From contig CALMEI010000001.1 in the NCBI GenBank assembly GCA_937863225.1, forward strand, positions 1 to 52,620: 52,620 nt of DNA. Reading direction: 5' to 3'. Below, one piece after another: positions 8,379 to 15,884 of this stretch. The notes below the pieces were generated by a model. It worked only from the letters and a program-made list of their open reading frames with translations. It had not been told where the DNA came from and made no database searches. Positions within the stretch are counted from its first letter, which is position 1. Every line of letters starts with the position of its first letter. Position numbers and translations under genes: made by a program. Source of the DNA: an uncultured Polaromonas sp. Lineage in GTDB: Bacteria > Pseudomonadota > Gammaproteobacteria > Burkholderiales > Burkholderiaceae_C.

Positions 8379-9211
8379 TAAATTATTTTATTCATATCAA
8401 CTGAGTAACCGGCATTGCGCAACTCTTTCGCGACGGAAAGATGCCATGCACCATGCCTGTCGAGAGGCACATAAACTACCCCACTAATATCATTTGGAAT
8501 TTCTACGTCACCCTTAACCAAGGCGCAAACATTGTGACGCCCAAGCTTGCCAATTAAGTAACCATGCTCAAATACAACGTTTTGCCTAGCGCGTGATTTC
8601 TGCGTTTTCTCACCAGCAAGACCGCCAGCATCACAGGGTGTGTACAAGACGATGGCGAATCCCACGTTTGTATGTGCCTCGATTTTCTCGATAATAGTTT
8701 TTCCTGAACTTACCTGTTCATGAAGAATAATCGCAGAAAAACCAAGCTTCTCGATAAAACGCGCCGCCTCAGTTTTTGCAAGATTATCTCGACCGTGAAC
8801 AATAAATACCCTGGTTAAATCAGGCGCGTTTGAATTATTTTTCGTCGCGCTTTTGGCTGGCAAAGAGGATTTCGCTTTGTCGAAAACTGTGGTCGTGATG
8901 TCTTTTGTATGTTTATCATATTCAACAATGTCACTCGGCGATACAAACATAATCAAGTCAGACGGCATATGGTCGTTTTCGTATTTCGATAGCTCTTGCG
9001 TGGTTATTTGTGTTTCTTTAATCGTAATGCGCTTAATTTCTCCGAACTTGAGAAAGTAGCCATCAAATTGGAAGTCCTCTTTCCTGAGAAATGGATAGAC
9101 AATTCGCTCTTCAATCTCTGTCAGGTCGGTTTTGTCTAGTTCGAAGTACTGCTTGTTTCTCCCAGCCTTACCAACTTTCTCAGAAGTTTCGATGAGTACT
9201 TGGTAATACAT
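8378..9211 (-). CDS. TIR-like nucleotide-binding effector protein (PF10137 type)
   Basis: The 277-residue protein has a C-terminal TIR-like domain (about residues 134-277): VFIVHGRDNLAKTEAARFIE, then ILHEQVSSGKTIIEKIE, VGFAIVLYTPCDAGG, and RARQNVVFEHGYLIGKLGR. This is the pattern of TIR-like domains in CBASS/Pycsar effectors and related NAD-degrading defence proteins. The conserved Glu in VVFEHG (about 214) is a candidate catalytic residue. The N-terminal 120 residues form a separate alpha/beta domain I do not recognise, followed by a Lys/Ser/Asn linker. A strong ribosome-binding site GGAGG precedes the ATG. No cyclase or partner is adjacent, so the N-terminal domain may be the sensor. It is the last clear cassette of the array. 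Confidence 0.8.
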   Translation of the reverse strand: MYYQVLIETSEKVGKAGRNKQYFELDKTDLTEIEERIVYPFLRKEDFQFDGYFLKFGEIKRITIKETQITTQELSKYENDHMPSDLIMFVSPSDIVEYDKHTKDITTTVFDKAKSSLPAKSATKNNSNAPDLTRVFIVHGRDNLAKTEAARFIEKLGFSAIILHEQVSSGKTIIEKIEAHTNVGFAIVLYTPCDAGGLAGEKTQKSRARQNVVFEHGYLIGKLGRHNVCALVKGDVEIPNDISGVVYVPLDRHGAWHLSVAKELRNAGYSVDMNKII

Positions 9212-9253
9212 TTATGAATTTCCTCCGCTGAAAAAATGGTATGGCTAACGTAT

Positions 9254-9329
9254 AGCTAACCGGCGCTGCGAGGCTTTATCGCGCAGCGTCCAGCGATCGA
9301 AGGGAGCGAGGTTGAGCGCCATGTTAGCT
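9254..9329 (-). repeat. attC recombination site 2
   Basis: On the minus strand the site begins AGCTAAC (9329-9323) and ends GTTAGCT (9260-9254); a second GTTAGCC lies six bases beyond. GGCGCT near the 5' end pairs with AGCGCC near the 3' end, and an internal CGCTGCG...CGCAGCG hairpin is present. The TAA stop of the Mrr-like gene falls inside the first core box. Confidence 0.8.
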
Positions 9330-10082
9330 TTCTTGGTAGTCACTCAACCACCTTACGATTTCATCGTAATCGGCGAGCGACATGTCCCATTTGCTACTGG
9401 CTTCGTTTTCCACGAAGCCCTTAGCCCCTGATGTGAAGGTTGAGGTAGTAGCCAGGATTGTCTTGTTTGGCCCATCCTTTGTATTCATTACCCCATGTAG
9501 AGCTCTGACGACACCAACGCCCACTTTGTTGCTTTCTGCATAGTGCTTGCATTCGATAAAGTACTTGCTTTGAATTCCGAGCCCATCGGTGTGAACAGCG
9601 ATGATGTCTTTCCCTCCGTCACGGGTTCTCTTCGTTAAATCGACTACGAATCCCTTTGCCCTAAACACTTCCGCGACCACTTCTTCAAATTCCCATGGAG
9701 AAAGATCACGTAATAGATCTGGGCTACTCTTCAGGGCGGAAACAAGCTCTGGAATTGACACGTAAAACTGAAGCATATCCTCTGCGCTATAGATTTCGCG
9801 CAAGTATTCAAATCCCGGTTCTCCGACTGTCTGTGCACCTGACGAGTTGTTTGAGACAAAATTTAGACACTCAACGGGATATTCAGAGACTTCAAAGGCG
9901 AGTGAAATCGTCTGATTGCATTTTGGGCACTCGTACTCGTAGGTGATTCCGTAAATGCTTTCAGTACCCATCGACCGCTCATAGCCACCGATGCATACGG
10001 TGTCGAAGTCATCGACACGGATATTTCCATGGTCACCGCAGGTATTACATATGTATTGGATGGTTCCGGCAAACTTCCACAC
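9324..10082 (-). CDS. Mrr-like type IV restriction endonuclease with N-terminal zinc ribbon
   Basis: The protein is about 252 residues if GTG 10082 is the start. That start has GGAG eight to nine bases upstream and lies just past the attC core box; the open frame extends upstream only into the attC site. A zinc ribbon (C12, C15, C52, C55) is followed by a helical region and a PD-(D/E)xK nuclease domain: WEFEEVVAEVF (about 130-140), RDGGKDI with D159, and FIECKHY with E177 and K179. Mrr_cat-type nucleases cut modified or foreign DNA. The zinc ribbon could be a DNA-binding or targeting module. It forms one cassette of the array. Confidence 0.8.
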   Translation of the reverse strand: MWKFAGTIQYICNTCGDHGNIRVDDFDTVCIGGYERSMGTESIYGITYEYECPKCNQTISLAFEVSEYPVECLNFVSNNSSGAQTVGEPGFEYLREIYSAEDMLQFYVSIPELVSALKSSPDLLRDLSPWEFEEVVAEVFRAKGFVVDLTKRTRDGGKDIIAVHTDGLGIQSKYFIECKHYAESNKVGVGVVRALHGVMNTKDGPNKTILATTSTFTSGAKGFVENEASSKWDMSLADYDEIVRWLSDYQES

Positions 10083-10100
10083 TCTGGGTATCTCCGTGAA

Positions 10101-10196
10101 AGCTAACGCCCGCGGCAAGCTACACCGCAAGGAGCGAAGCGAGTGGAGGGCACCAACCCAGTACGGGTTGACGTCAGCTTGACCAACCAGTTAGGC
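10101..10196 (-). repeat. attC recombination site 3
   Basis: On the minus strand the site begins GCCTAAC TGG (10196 onward) and ends GCGGGCGTTAGCT (to 10101). The inner boxes GGTCAAGCT and AGCTTGCC pair with one unpaired base in the 5' arm, the extrahelical feature used by integrases to set polarity. This supports cassettes oriented on the minus strand. The central part contains a GGAGCGAAGCGAG-type imperfect palindrome. Confidence 0.85.
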
Positions 10197-10272
10197 TGAG
10201 GCGCGGAGTGGAAGGTTTGCATATTACGGCTGCCTAGGGTTTTGGTGTTGCGCTTCACGTGTCAGTCTACGC

Positions 10273-11331
10273 CTATTTGTAGTGATAGCCATCGTCGATA
10301 CTGAGAATGATGTCTCGTCCGTCTTCGAATTCGATGCTTTGTATTTCATCTGCTTCCTCAGCTTCTGCCGAAAAAGTAAACTCTACCGAGACCTCGTAGT
10401 TCTCGCTAAACGAGTGCTCAAAATCAAAATCAGGAACATACACATATCTTTTGTCCTCGCTATCCCAGATGCCGTTTTCGTAATCTGGACCACTGATTGA
10501 GGCGGAGAAATCAATTTGAACTGATACGGCTACCACCGCGCGATCTTCATCAACTTCGATTAAGTTGACCCCAGTAGATTGGATGTCTTGTACTTCAATA
10601 TTCTCAACGTCAGCCTCCCAGTTATCAGAGTATTGGAATCCGCTTTCGAGAAACCGAGTTTTGATCGCATCTAGAAACCTGGCTTCTTCTTTATGGAAAA
10701 GCTTGTGCGTAAGTTCGGTCAGCCTCTCTTCAGCCCTGTTGTAGACATCAATTAGCTCGGCCAACGACTTTATATGGATTGCCTCTGGCGTGTGCGTGCA
10801 CCAGTTCTCCAAGTCGTGGTCCTGGCTCACGATATATATATTCGTCTTATTTTTCGCTAGCCAAGCCGCTAGCGACAAAGCTGAAATGGCATCCGGAAAC
10901 TCGTTCTTCTTCCGGCTTTGTCCAAATGGTGGCTTCGCACCAAAGTAAAGAGCGAGTAATTCGGCTGAATCAACGTCACTTGCTGGTATTAAGAGCGATT
11001 TGGCGTCACTGCGATAGGTTTCCCACAGGGTGACTCCAGCCTCGATAAGCTCGTTATCGCTTGGCTTGGCGAATAGTCCTTGATATTGCTCAGGAAGATT
11101 TCCTTCGAGTGGGCCGATTAGCTTGTGGAATTGACGAAGGGATTGGTTCGCTTCCGTGAGTTGTTCCTTGAGCTGCGCGACAACCTCGCCAACAACTGTC
11201 TCGGTAAGGACGAGTCGCAACTTTCCCGATGCGCAAAGTTCGAGTAGGCGCTTAAGTGCCGGATGGTCGAAGCGAAACTTGTGCTGACGAAATGCCTGCG
11301 TGTCGACGAATACATTTTGAGACTTTAGCAT
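10273..11331 (-). CDS. PIN-domain ribonuclease (DUF4935 type) cassette gene
   Basis: The protein is about 352 residues from ATG 11331. The N-terminal PIN domain has VFVDTQAF (Asp near residue 10), TETVVGEV, the hallmark KKNEFPDAISALSLA (about 145-159) and VSQDHDLENWC. These supply the acidic metal-binding residues of DUF4935-type PIN nucleases. The C-terminal 170 residues are acidic (many Asp and Glu) and beta-rich, of unknown role. PIN proteins are RNases and often toxins, but no small antitoxin gene is adjacent, so this may be a stand-alone defence gene or self-regulated by its C-terminal half. An in-frame GTG directly precedes the ATG. Confidence 0.75.
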   Translation of the reverse strand: MLKSQNVFVDTQAFRQHKFRFDHPALKRLLELCASGKLRLVLTETVVGEVVAQLKEQLTEANQSLRQFHKLIGPLEGNLPEQYQGLFAKPSDNELIEAGVTLWETYRSDAKSLLIPASDVDSAELLALYFGAKPPFGQSRKKNEFPDAISALSLAAWLAKNKTNIYIVSQDHDLENWCTHTPEAIHIKSLAELIDVYNRAEERLTELTHKLFHKEEARFLDAIKTRFLESGFQYSDNWEADVENIEVQDIQSTGVNLIEVDEDRAVVAVSVQIDFSASISGPDYENGIWDSEDKRYVYVPDFDFEHSFSENYEVSVEFTFSAEAEEADEIQSIEFEDGRDIILSIDDGYHYK

Positions 11332-11367
11332 CACGAGTATCCGAAAATCAATGAAGGACCTGAAAAG

Positions 11368-11481
11368 TCCTAACGTAAAGGTGACCGGCACGTTGCGGCA
11401 AGGGGCCGCACGGTGCAGGATGTTCCACGACGCCGTGCGGTCCCTTGTCGCAACGTGTCCGCGTCGACCGACTTGTTATCC
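11368..11481 (-). repeat. attC recombination site 4, long form
   Basis: On the minus strand the site begins GGATAAC (11481-11475) and ends CGTTAGGA (to 11368). Between them lies a very long imperfect stem: ACACGTTGCGACAAGGGACC pairs with GGCCCCTTGCCGCAACGTGC, followed by CGCACGG/CCGTGCG. At 114 bp it is longer than the other sites in the array. The TAA stop of the preceding gene lies within the first core box. Confidence 0.75.
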
Positions 11482-12141
11482 AACATCGCCACTCCGCTCA
11501 ATGCGCCAGGTCATTCGATTCCGAACAACACCATCGACATTAAAGCGTTCCACGCGACAGTGTTTGTCCGCCGGCTCCTTCACGATTGCCACATGATCAA
11601 GCGAAATGTCTCGCGCAATGATGTAGCAGAATCTCCCCATGTAAGGTATGCCGATGAGATGATCGCAGTCGTCGTAGTCGCTTTCGCAAATTGAGCACTC
11701 CTGGTGCCCCACGATCATTCCAGAGCTTACAAACACCTGTGGCGGGAAGACGATCTTTTCTATCGCCTCTAGTTTCTGCACATGCTGCTCAAGGTGTGCG
11801 AAAACCTTGTGCGCACGGACAGCGTCCATAGAAGACATCTGGGCGTTCACGAGTTCATTCCACGCCTCATCGGGCTTTTCCTCCTTGAGAAGGAGCCACA
11901 TTCTCAGTTCTGCCATCAGCGCGGCTGCCACGCACTCGCATCCGAGCAGTAAGTTCGCGTAATCCTCCTCACCCGCTGCGGCAGCAGCAGCCTTCGCCCC
12001 GCCAACACTACTCTGTGTGGCTTCTAGCGTTACGACTGCCTCACGCTGCAACTCGCCTGCTCGGGCGATCGAAAGTAGGTTCTCAACACTCTCGACCGTG
12101 CGATTGAAGTCGGCGACGAATGTGGAGAGATGGTCACTCAT
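11476..12141 (-). CDS. Unknown cassette protein with Cys/His cluster, second gene of a coupled pair
   Basis: The 221-residue protein starts at ATG 12141, which overlaps the upstream gene's stop by eight bases (ATGAGTGA). The first 130 residues are helical, with an Ala-rich stretch (GGAKAAAAAAG, about 48-58). The last 80 contain HQECSICESDYDDCDHLIG followed by CYIIARDISLDHVAIV and DKHCRV. The CxxC...CxH spacing suggests a small zinc-binding fold. I do not recognise the family. Its overlap with the partner implies a two-component module carried in one cassette. The frame is open for another 32 codons upstream, but that overlaps the partner gene. Confidence 0.65.
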   Translation of the reverse strand: MSDHLSTFVADFNRTVESVENLLSIARAGELQREAVVTLEATQSSVGGAKAAAAAAGEEDYANLLLGCECVAAALMAELRMWLLLKEEKPDEAWNELVNAQMSSMDAVRAHKVFAHLEQHVQKLEAIEKIVFPPQVFVSSGMIVGHQECSICESDYDDCDHLIGIPYMGRFCYIIARDISLDHVAIVKEPADKHCRVERFNVDGVVRNRMTWRIERSGDVG

Positions 12142-12631
12142 TTGCGATTTCTCGAATAACCTCCGCCAGCTCACGCAGCCCCTCTGGGCTCCCCTCATAG
12201 GATATGCGTTTGGACGTCTTCGTCTTCGTCGTCTCAACGACTACGTCGAGCTTTACCGCAGCGACTTTGCCGCGCCCTTTAAAGAAATCCGTGACGTAGT
12301 TTGCGAGCACGCTCAGGGCGACCGACGCAACGTTCGGATTCTGCGAGAGGACGCCTGCGGAAATGAACATTGTTGGAGCGATCCACTCGAATGCATTGTT
12401 ATGTACATAAGGTGGCCTCTTGTCCCTCTGCACGATCTCAGCGTACGAAAGGCCCGCGCTTCTGAGCAGGGTTCTCACTGTAGACGCCTCAGACGCTTGG
12501 CGGAACTCTGTGATTGAGGTGGCCGACTCGAAATTGAGTGGGAGCAGTGCTACCCCGGATTCCGGAAAGTCGCATCCGAGCGTCGCGATGCGATCAGCCA
12601 CAGAGGGGTAGTCAGAAACAGAGATTGTCAT
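12134..12631 (-). CDS. Unknown cassette protein, first gene of a coupled pair
   Basis: The 165-residue protein starts at ATG 12631, four bases after a GTTATGC box that probably marks the cassette boundary. A mildly hydrophobic segment (WIAPTMFISAGVLSQNPNVASVALSVLANYVTDFF in two runs, about 83-117) is followed by a basic Lys-rich strand region (VKLDVVVETTKTKTSKRISYEG) and a C-terminal helix ending REIANE. It could be an amphipathic or membrane-associated protein. The family is not recognised. It is translationally coupled to the following gene. No ribosome-binding site is obvious. Confidence 0.6.
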   Translation of the reverse strand: MTISVSDYPSVADRIATLGCDFPESGVALLPLNFESATSITEFRQASEASTVRTLLRSAGLSYAEIVQRDKRPPYVHNNAFEWIAPTMFISAGVLSQNPNVASVALSVLANYVTDFFKGRGKVAAVKLDVVVETTKTKTSKRISYEGSPEGLRELAEVIREIANE

Positions 12632-12634
12632 GCG

Positions 12635-12641
12635 GCATAAC
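12635..12641 (-). other. Candidate cassette boundary core box (GTTATGC)
   Basis: The minus strand reads ACACGTTATGCCGCATG immediately before the first cassette gene. GTTATGC fits integron core boxes, but the expected paired half-site further upstream is not clear, so this could be a degraded attC or attI or a chance match. Confidence 0.35.
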
Positions 12642-12780
12642 GTGTTTAATTGTCATATCTGCATGATAACGGATAACAGCGTGGGGCAGTGGATTCCCGC
12701 CTGCGCGGGTTATGACGGGTTAATGGCGTTGGTATGGGTAAAGGGCGTTGGTACGAGAAGACAAGTGCCAAATTGGGCTC

Positions 12781-12823
12781 TAGCTGGCGTGTTTATTGCC
12801 TAGAGTGCTATTTATTTCATAGC
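12781..12823 (+). repeat. Dispersed repeat copy 2
   Basis: The copy reads TAGCTGGCGTGTTTATTGCC then TAGAGTGCTATTTATTTCATAGC, close to the family consensus, and ends with the GCTAT...ATAGC inverted repeat. Confidence 0.8.
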
Positions 12824-12846
12824 GTTGTTAAAATTTAGAAATAGCT

Positions 12847-12890
12847 GTAGCCGGCGTATTGATTGTTTTTGTTGCTATCAAAAGTATAGT
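12847..12890 (+). repeat. Dispersed repeat copy 3 (degenerate)
   Basis: The copy reads GTAGCCGGCGTATTGATTG then a diverged TTTTTGTTGCTATC...TATAG end. It lies 23 bases after copy 2 in the same orientation, so the parE leader carries a tandem pair. Confidence 0.6.
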
Positions 12891-13011
12891 ACGCACATCT
12901 TTTGAAAATGGCATTCGGAATCGCTGGTTCAATCAATTTTGAATGAATCAGCGATCCATTTACTGACTATTTATACAGTTAAATAATCGTTTGGTAGTAC
13001 AATGGAAGGCT

Positions 13012-14982
13012 ATGTCTGAAAATTTACCAAACAATTATTCTGAAGGATCTATTCGTGTTCTGAAAGGGTTGGAGCCAGTTAAGCAACGCCCAGGAATGTA
13101 CACCCGCACCGATAACCCCTTGCATGTGATTCAAGAGGTGCTGGACAATGCGGCTGATGAAGCTTTGGCTGGACATGGCAAAAAAATCAAAGTCACCCTG
13201 CATTCCGATTTGTCTGTGAGTGTGGAGGATGATGGTCGTGGCATTCCCTTTGGCATGCACCCCACTGAAAATGCGCCTGTGATTGAACTGGTGTTCACAC
13301 AGCTGCATGCGGGCGGAAAATTTGACAAGGGCAAGGGTGGTGCATACAGTTTCTCGGGTGGTTTGCACGGCGTGGGTGTGAGTGTGACCAATGCTTTGGC
13401 CAAACGGCTTGAGGCCACCAGCTACCGTGAAGGTTCCGTCGCCAAATTGGTTTTTGCTGCGGGCGATGTGATTGAACCCCTGCAAATTCGAAAAGCGGCA
13501 GAGGGCGATCGGAAAACGGGCACCTCAGTGCGCGTTTGGGTAGACCCTAAATATTTTGAAACCGCCACTTTGCCAATGACCGAATTGACCCATTTGCTGC
13601 GCAGCAAAGCTGTGTTGATGCCGGGCGTATCGGTCACCTTGTTGAACGAGAAAACCAAAGAGACTCAAACCTGGCAGTACAAAGGTGGTTTGCGCGATTA
13701 TTTGATGCAAACCTTGACTGGCGAACCTGTGATACCTTTATTTGAAGAGCAAGGTTTTGCCGACGGCTCCAACGAGAGTTTTGCCGATGGCGAGGGCGCG
13801 CAATGGTGCGTGGCGTTCACAGAGGAAGGCACGCCTGTGCGCGAAAGTTTTGTCAATTTGATACCGACCAGCGCAGGCGGCACCCATGAAAGTGGCCTGC
13901 GCGATGGCTTATTTACCGCTGTGAAGAGTTTCATTGATTTGCATTCGCTTTTACCAAAAGGCGTGAAGTTAATGCCAGAAGACGTGTTCACACGTGTGAG
14001 TTATGTGCTGTCAACCAAAGTGTTGGACCCGCAGTTTCAAGGGCAAATCAAAGAGCGTTTGAATTCACGCGATGCGGTGCGTTTGGTTTCTGGTTTTGTG
14101 CGTCCGTCATTGGAGTTGTGGCTGAATCAACATGTGGATTACGGCAAAAAACTGGCGGAGTTGGCCATTAAGGCCGCGCAAAGCCGCCAAAAAGCGGGAC
14201 AAAAAGTCGAGAAACGCAAAGGCTCTGGCGTGGCAGTATTGCCCGGAAAATTGACCGATTGTGAAAGCAAAGACATTGCGTACAACGAGGTGTTTTTGGT
14301 TGAGGGTGATTCGGCTGGCGGTAGCGCCAAAATGGGGCGTGACAAAGAAACGCAAGCGATTTTGCCCTTGCGCGGCAAAATTTTGAATACCTGGGAAGTC
14401 GAGCGCGATCGCTTGTTTGCCAATACCGAGATTCATGACATTTCAGTCGCCATTGGGGTAGACCCACATGGTCACAATGACACACCAGATTTATCCGGTT
14501 TGCGCTACGGCAAAATTTGTATTTTGAGCGACGCAGACGTCGATGGCTCGCACATTCAAGTGCTTTTGTTGACCTTGTTTTTTAAGCATTTTCCTAAATT
14601 GATTGAAGCGGGTCACATCTATGTAGCACGACCACCTTTGTTCAGAGTCGATGCACCAGCCCGTGGCAAAAAACCAGCATCTAAAGTGTATGCATTGGAC
14701 GCTGGCGAGTTGACGGCCATTTTGGACAAGCTGCGTAAAGACAATGTGCGCGAAGGCAGTTGGACCATCAGCCGTTTCAAAGGTTTGGGCGAGATGAATG
14801 CGGAGCAATTGTGGGACACCACGCTCAACCCTGATACGCGTCGCTTGTTACCGGTGGAATTTGGTCGTAAAAGTTTTCAGGAGACTGAGCAACTCATCAC
14901 CAAATTAATGGGCAAGGGTGAGGCCTCATCGCGACGTGATTTGATGGAATTGCACGGTGACACGGTGGAGGTGGATATATGA
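13012..14982 (+). CDS. parE: DNA topoisomerase IV subunit B
   Basis: The 656-residue protein has the GHKL ATPase elements (EVLDNAADEAL, DDGRGIPFGMHP, GGLHGVGVSVTNAL) in the first 130 residues. A TOPRIM domain follows with EGDSAGGSAKMGRDKETQA and LSDADVDGSH, and the C-terminal SRFKGLGEMNAEQLW motif is present. ParE with ParC decatenates daughter chromosomes. I chose ATG 13012, preceded by GGAAGG at good spacing; the frame extends upstream by seven codons without support. parE, a lytic transglycosylase gene and parC follow each other closely, so they are likely one transcript. ParE is favoured over GyrB because parC is adjacent. Confidence 0.93.
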   Translation: MSENLPNNYSEGSIRVLKGLEPVKQRPGMYTRTDNPLHVIQEVLDNAADEALAGHGKKIKVTLHSDLSVSVEDDGRGIPFGMHPTENAPVIELVFTQLHAGGKFDKGKGGAYSFSGGLHGVGVSVTNALAKRLEATSYREGSVAKLVFAAGDVIEPLQIRKAAEGDRKTGTSVRVWVDPKYFETATLPMTELTHLLRSKAVLMPGVSVTLLNEKTKETQTWQYKGGLRDYLMQTLTGEPVIPLFEEQGFADGSNESFADGEGAQWCVAFTEEGTPVRESFVNLIPTSAGGTHESGLRDGLFTAVKSFIDLHSLLPKGVKLMPEDVFTRVSYVLSTKVLDPQFQGQIKERLNSRDAVRLVSGFVRPSLELWLNQHVDYGKKLAELAIKAAQSRQKAGQKVEKRKGSGVAVLPGKLTDCESKDIAYNEVFLVEGDSAGGSAKMGRDKETQAILPLRGKILNTWEVERDRLFANTEIHDISVAIGVDPHGHNDTPDLSGLRYGKICILSDADVDGSHIQVLLLTLFFKHFPKLIEAGHIYVARPPLFRVDAPARGKKPASKVYALDAGELTAILDKLRKDNVREGSWTISRFKGLGEMNAEQLWDTTLNPDTRRLLPVEFGRKSFQETEQLITKLMGKGEASSRRDLMELHGDTVEVDI

Positions 14983-15869
14983 TTAAAAATGGCATCAAGG
15001 CGGCGTATTTATTGCCTGGCTTGCTATCATTTTTGTTGTTTTTCTTTGGCTCTGCGGCACACGCTGAGTTATGGGGCTACATCGACGAAAAGGGTGTTGC
15101 ACATTTAGCGGTAGAGCGGATTGATGCGCGGTATGAGATGTTTTATCGCGGCAACGATGCCAGTGACCGCAAGGTTGGGTTTGATTCCGATAAAGATTTT
15201 GACAGCAATGGTGGCGGTTTGTCGCGAGCAGCTTCTGTTGCAAAATCGAATTCAAAAATACAAACCTATTTTGATATTTCGCCCAATGTCAAATCTGTGA
15301 AGCACCATCTGCGCGATGCGGCCAAGATACACCAAGTCGATTTTGAATTGCTGCAAGCGCTCATCGCGGCCGAGTCTGGTTTCGATCCACAAGCAGTATC
15401 ACCCAAAGGCGCTGTTGGTTTGATGCAATTGATGCCAGACACGGCGAAGCGTTTCGGTGTACAAGCTGACAAACAAAAGACGGTTGTACAAAAATTGACC
15501 GACCCCAAAATCAACATCAATGCTGGTGCCAAATACTTGCGTGTGTTGTTGCAAATGTTTCCAAGTAATTTGGAATTGGTATTGGCTGCATACAACGCAG
15601 GCGAAGGTGCAGTGGTGAAGTACGGCAACAAAATCCCGCCCTATAAAGAAACGCAAAACTACGTCAAAACGGTGATGCAAACCTACACCGCGCTCAAGCC
15701 ACCTGTGTTTTTAGCTGCCTTGGCACAAAACGATGGCACACGCACAGCGCCTACACGGGTGAAAATGGAAATCGGGGGGGCGAACATTGGTGGCGCACTG
15801 GGTCGCGGCAACATGATTGCGCCCATTCAAAGCTATACCACCCAATCTACCGGAACGAGTTTGAATTGA
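14979..15869 (+). CDS. Lytic murein transglycosylase, SLT domain, secreted
   Basis: The 296-residue protein begins with a signal peptide (MIKNGIKAAYLLPGLLSFLLFFF, then GSAAHA with cleavage about residue 29). A short region after cleavage, WGYIDEKGVAHLAVERID, resembles DUF4124-type segments. The SLT domain follows (about 105-230) with LLQALIAAESGFDPQAVSPKGAVGLMQLMPDTAKRFG, written here as two joined conserved blocks, holding the catalytic Glu in ALIAAESGF. The C-terminus lacks known anchors. It cleaves peptidoglycan glycan strands in the periplasm. It overlaps the parE stop by four bases. Part of the signal-peptide coding sequence is a copy of the dispersed repeat. Confidence 0.88.
   Translation: MIKNGIKAAYLLPGLLSFLLFFFGSAAHAELWGYIDEKGVAHLAVERIDARYEMFYRGNDASDRKVGFDSDKDFDSNGGGLSRAASVAKSNSKIQTYFDISPNVKSVKHHLRDAAKIHQVDFELLQALIAAESGFDPQAVSPKGAVGLMQLMPDTAKRFGVQADKQKTVVQKLTDPKININAGAKYLRVLLQMFPSNLELVLAAYNAGEGAVVKYGNKIPPYKETQNYVKTVMQTYTALKPPVFLAALAQNDGTRTAPTRVKMEIGGANIGGALGRGNMIAPIQSYTTQSTGTSLN
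14999..15036 (+). repeat. Dispersed repeat copy 4, inside the transglycosylase signal peptide
   Basis: GCGGCGTATTTATTGCCT (15000-15017) is an exact 18-base match to the intergenic copies at 40130 and 47711. It is followed by a looser TTGCTATCATTTTTG segment. It encodes the AAYLLPGLLSFL part of the hydrophobic core. Confidence 0.8.
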
Positions 15870-15884
15870 ACAGAAATTGCTTAA

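Larger units (their letters stand above)
8307..12641 (-). mobile_element. Integron gene-cassette array without integrase
   Basis: Five consecutive minus-strand genes, opposite to the flanking operons, occur as units that each end in an attC-like site: an imperfect inverted repeat bounded by xxxTAAC and GTTxxxx core boxes. Four such sites are seen, at 8307-8378, 9254-9329, 10101-10196 and 11368-11481. In three of them the upstream gene's stop codon lies within, or overlaps, the 5' core box, and genes begin shortly after the 3' box, as in integron cassettes. No tyrosine integrase (intI) or convincing attI site is in the window, so this is a CALIN-type array or the distal part of a larger integron. 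The cargo looks like defence genes. Confidence 0.8.
12642..13011. other. Intergenic region between cassette array and parE
   Basis: No gene is seen in this 370-base stretch. It holds a GC-rich inverted repeat CCCGCCTGCGCGGG near 12697-12710, two tandem copies of the dispersed repeat (12781-12823 and 12847-12890), and the parE leader. Promoters for parE (plus) and the cassette array (minus) should lie here, but no convincing -35/-10 pair stands out. Confidence 0.6.

Noticed and set aside
12641-12760. Possible attI or first attC upstream of the first cassette
   Set aside because: GTTATGC is present but no matching half-site or integrase-type structure could be traced; the nearby CCCGCCTGCGCGGG is a common short palindrome.
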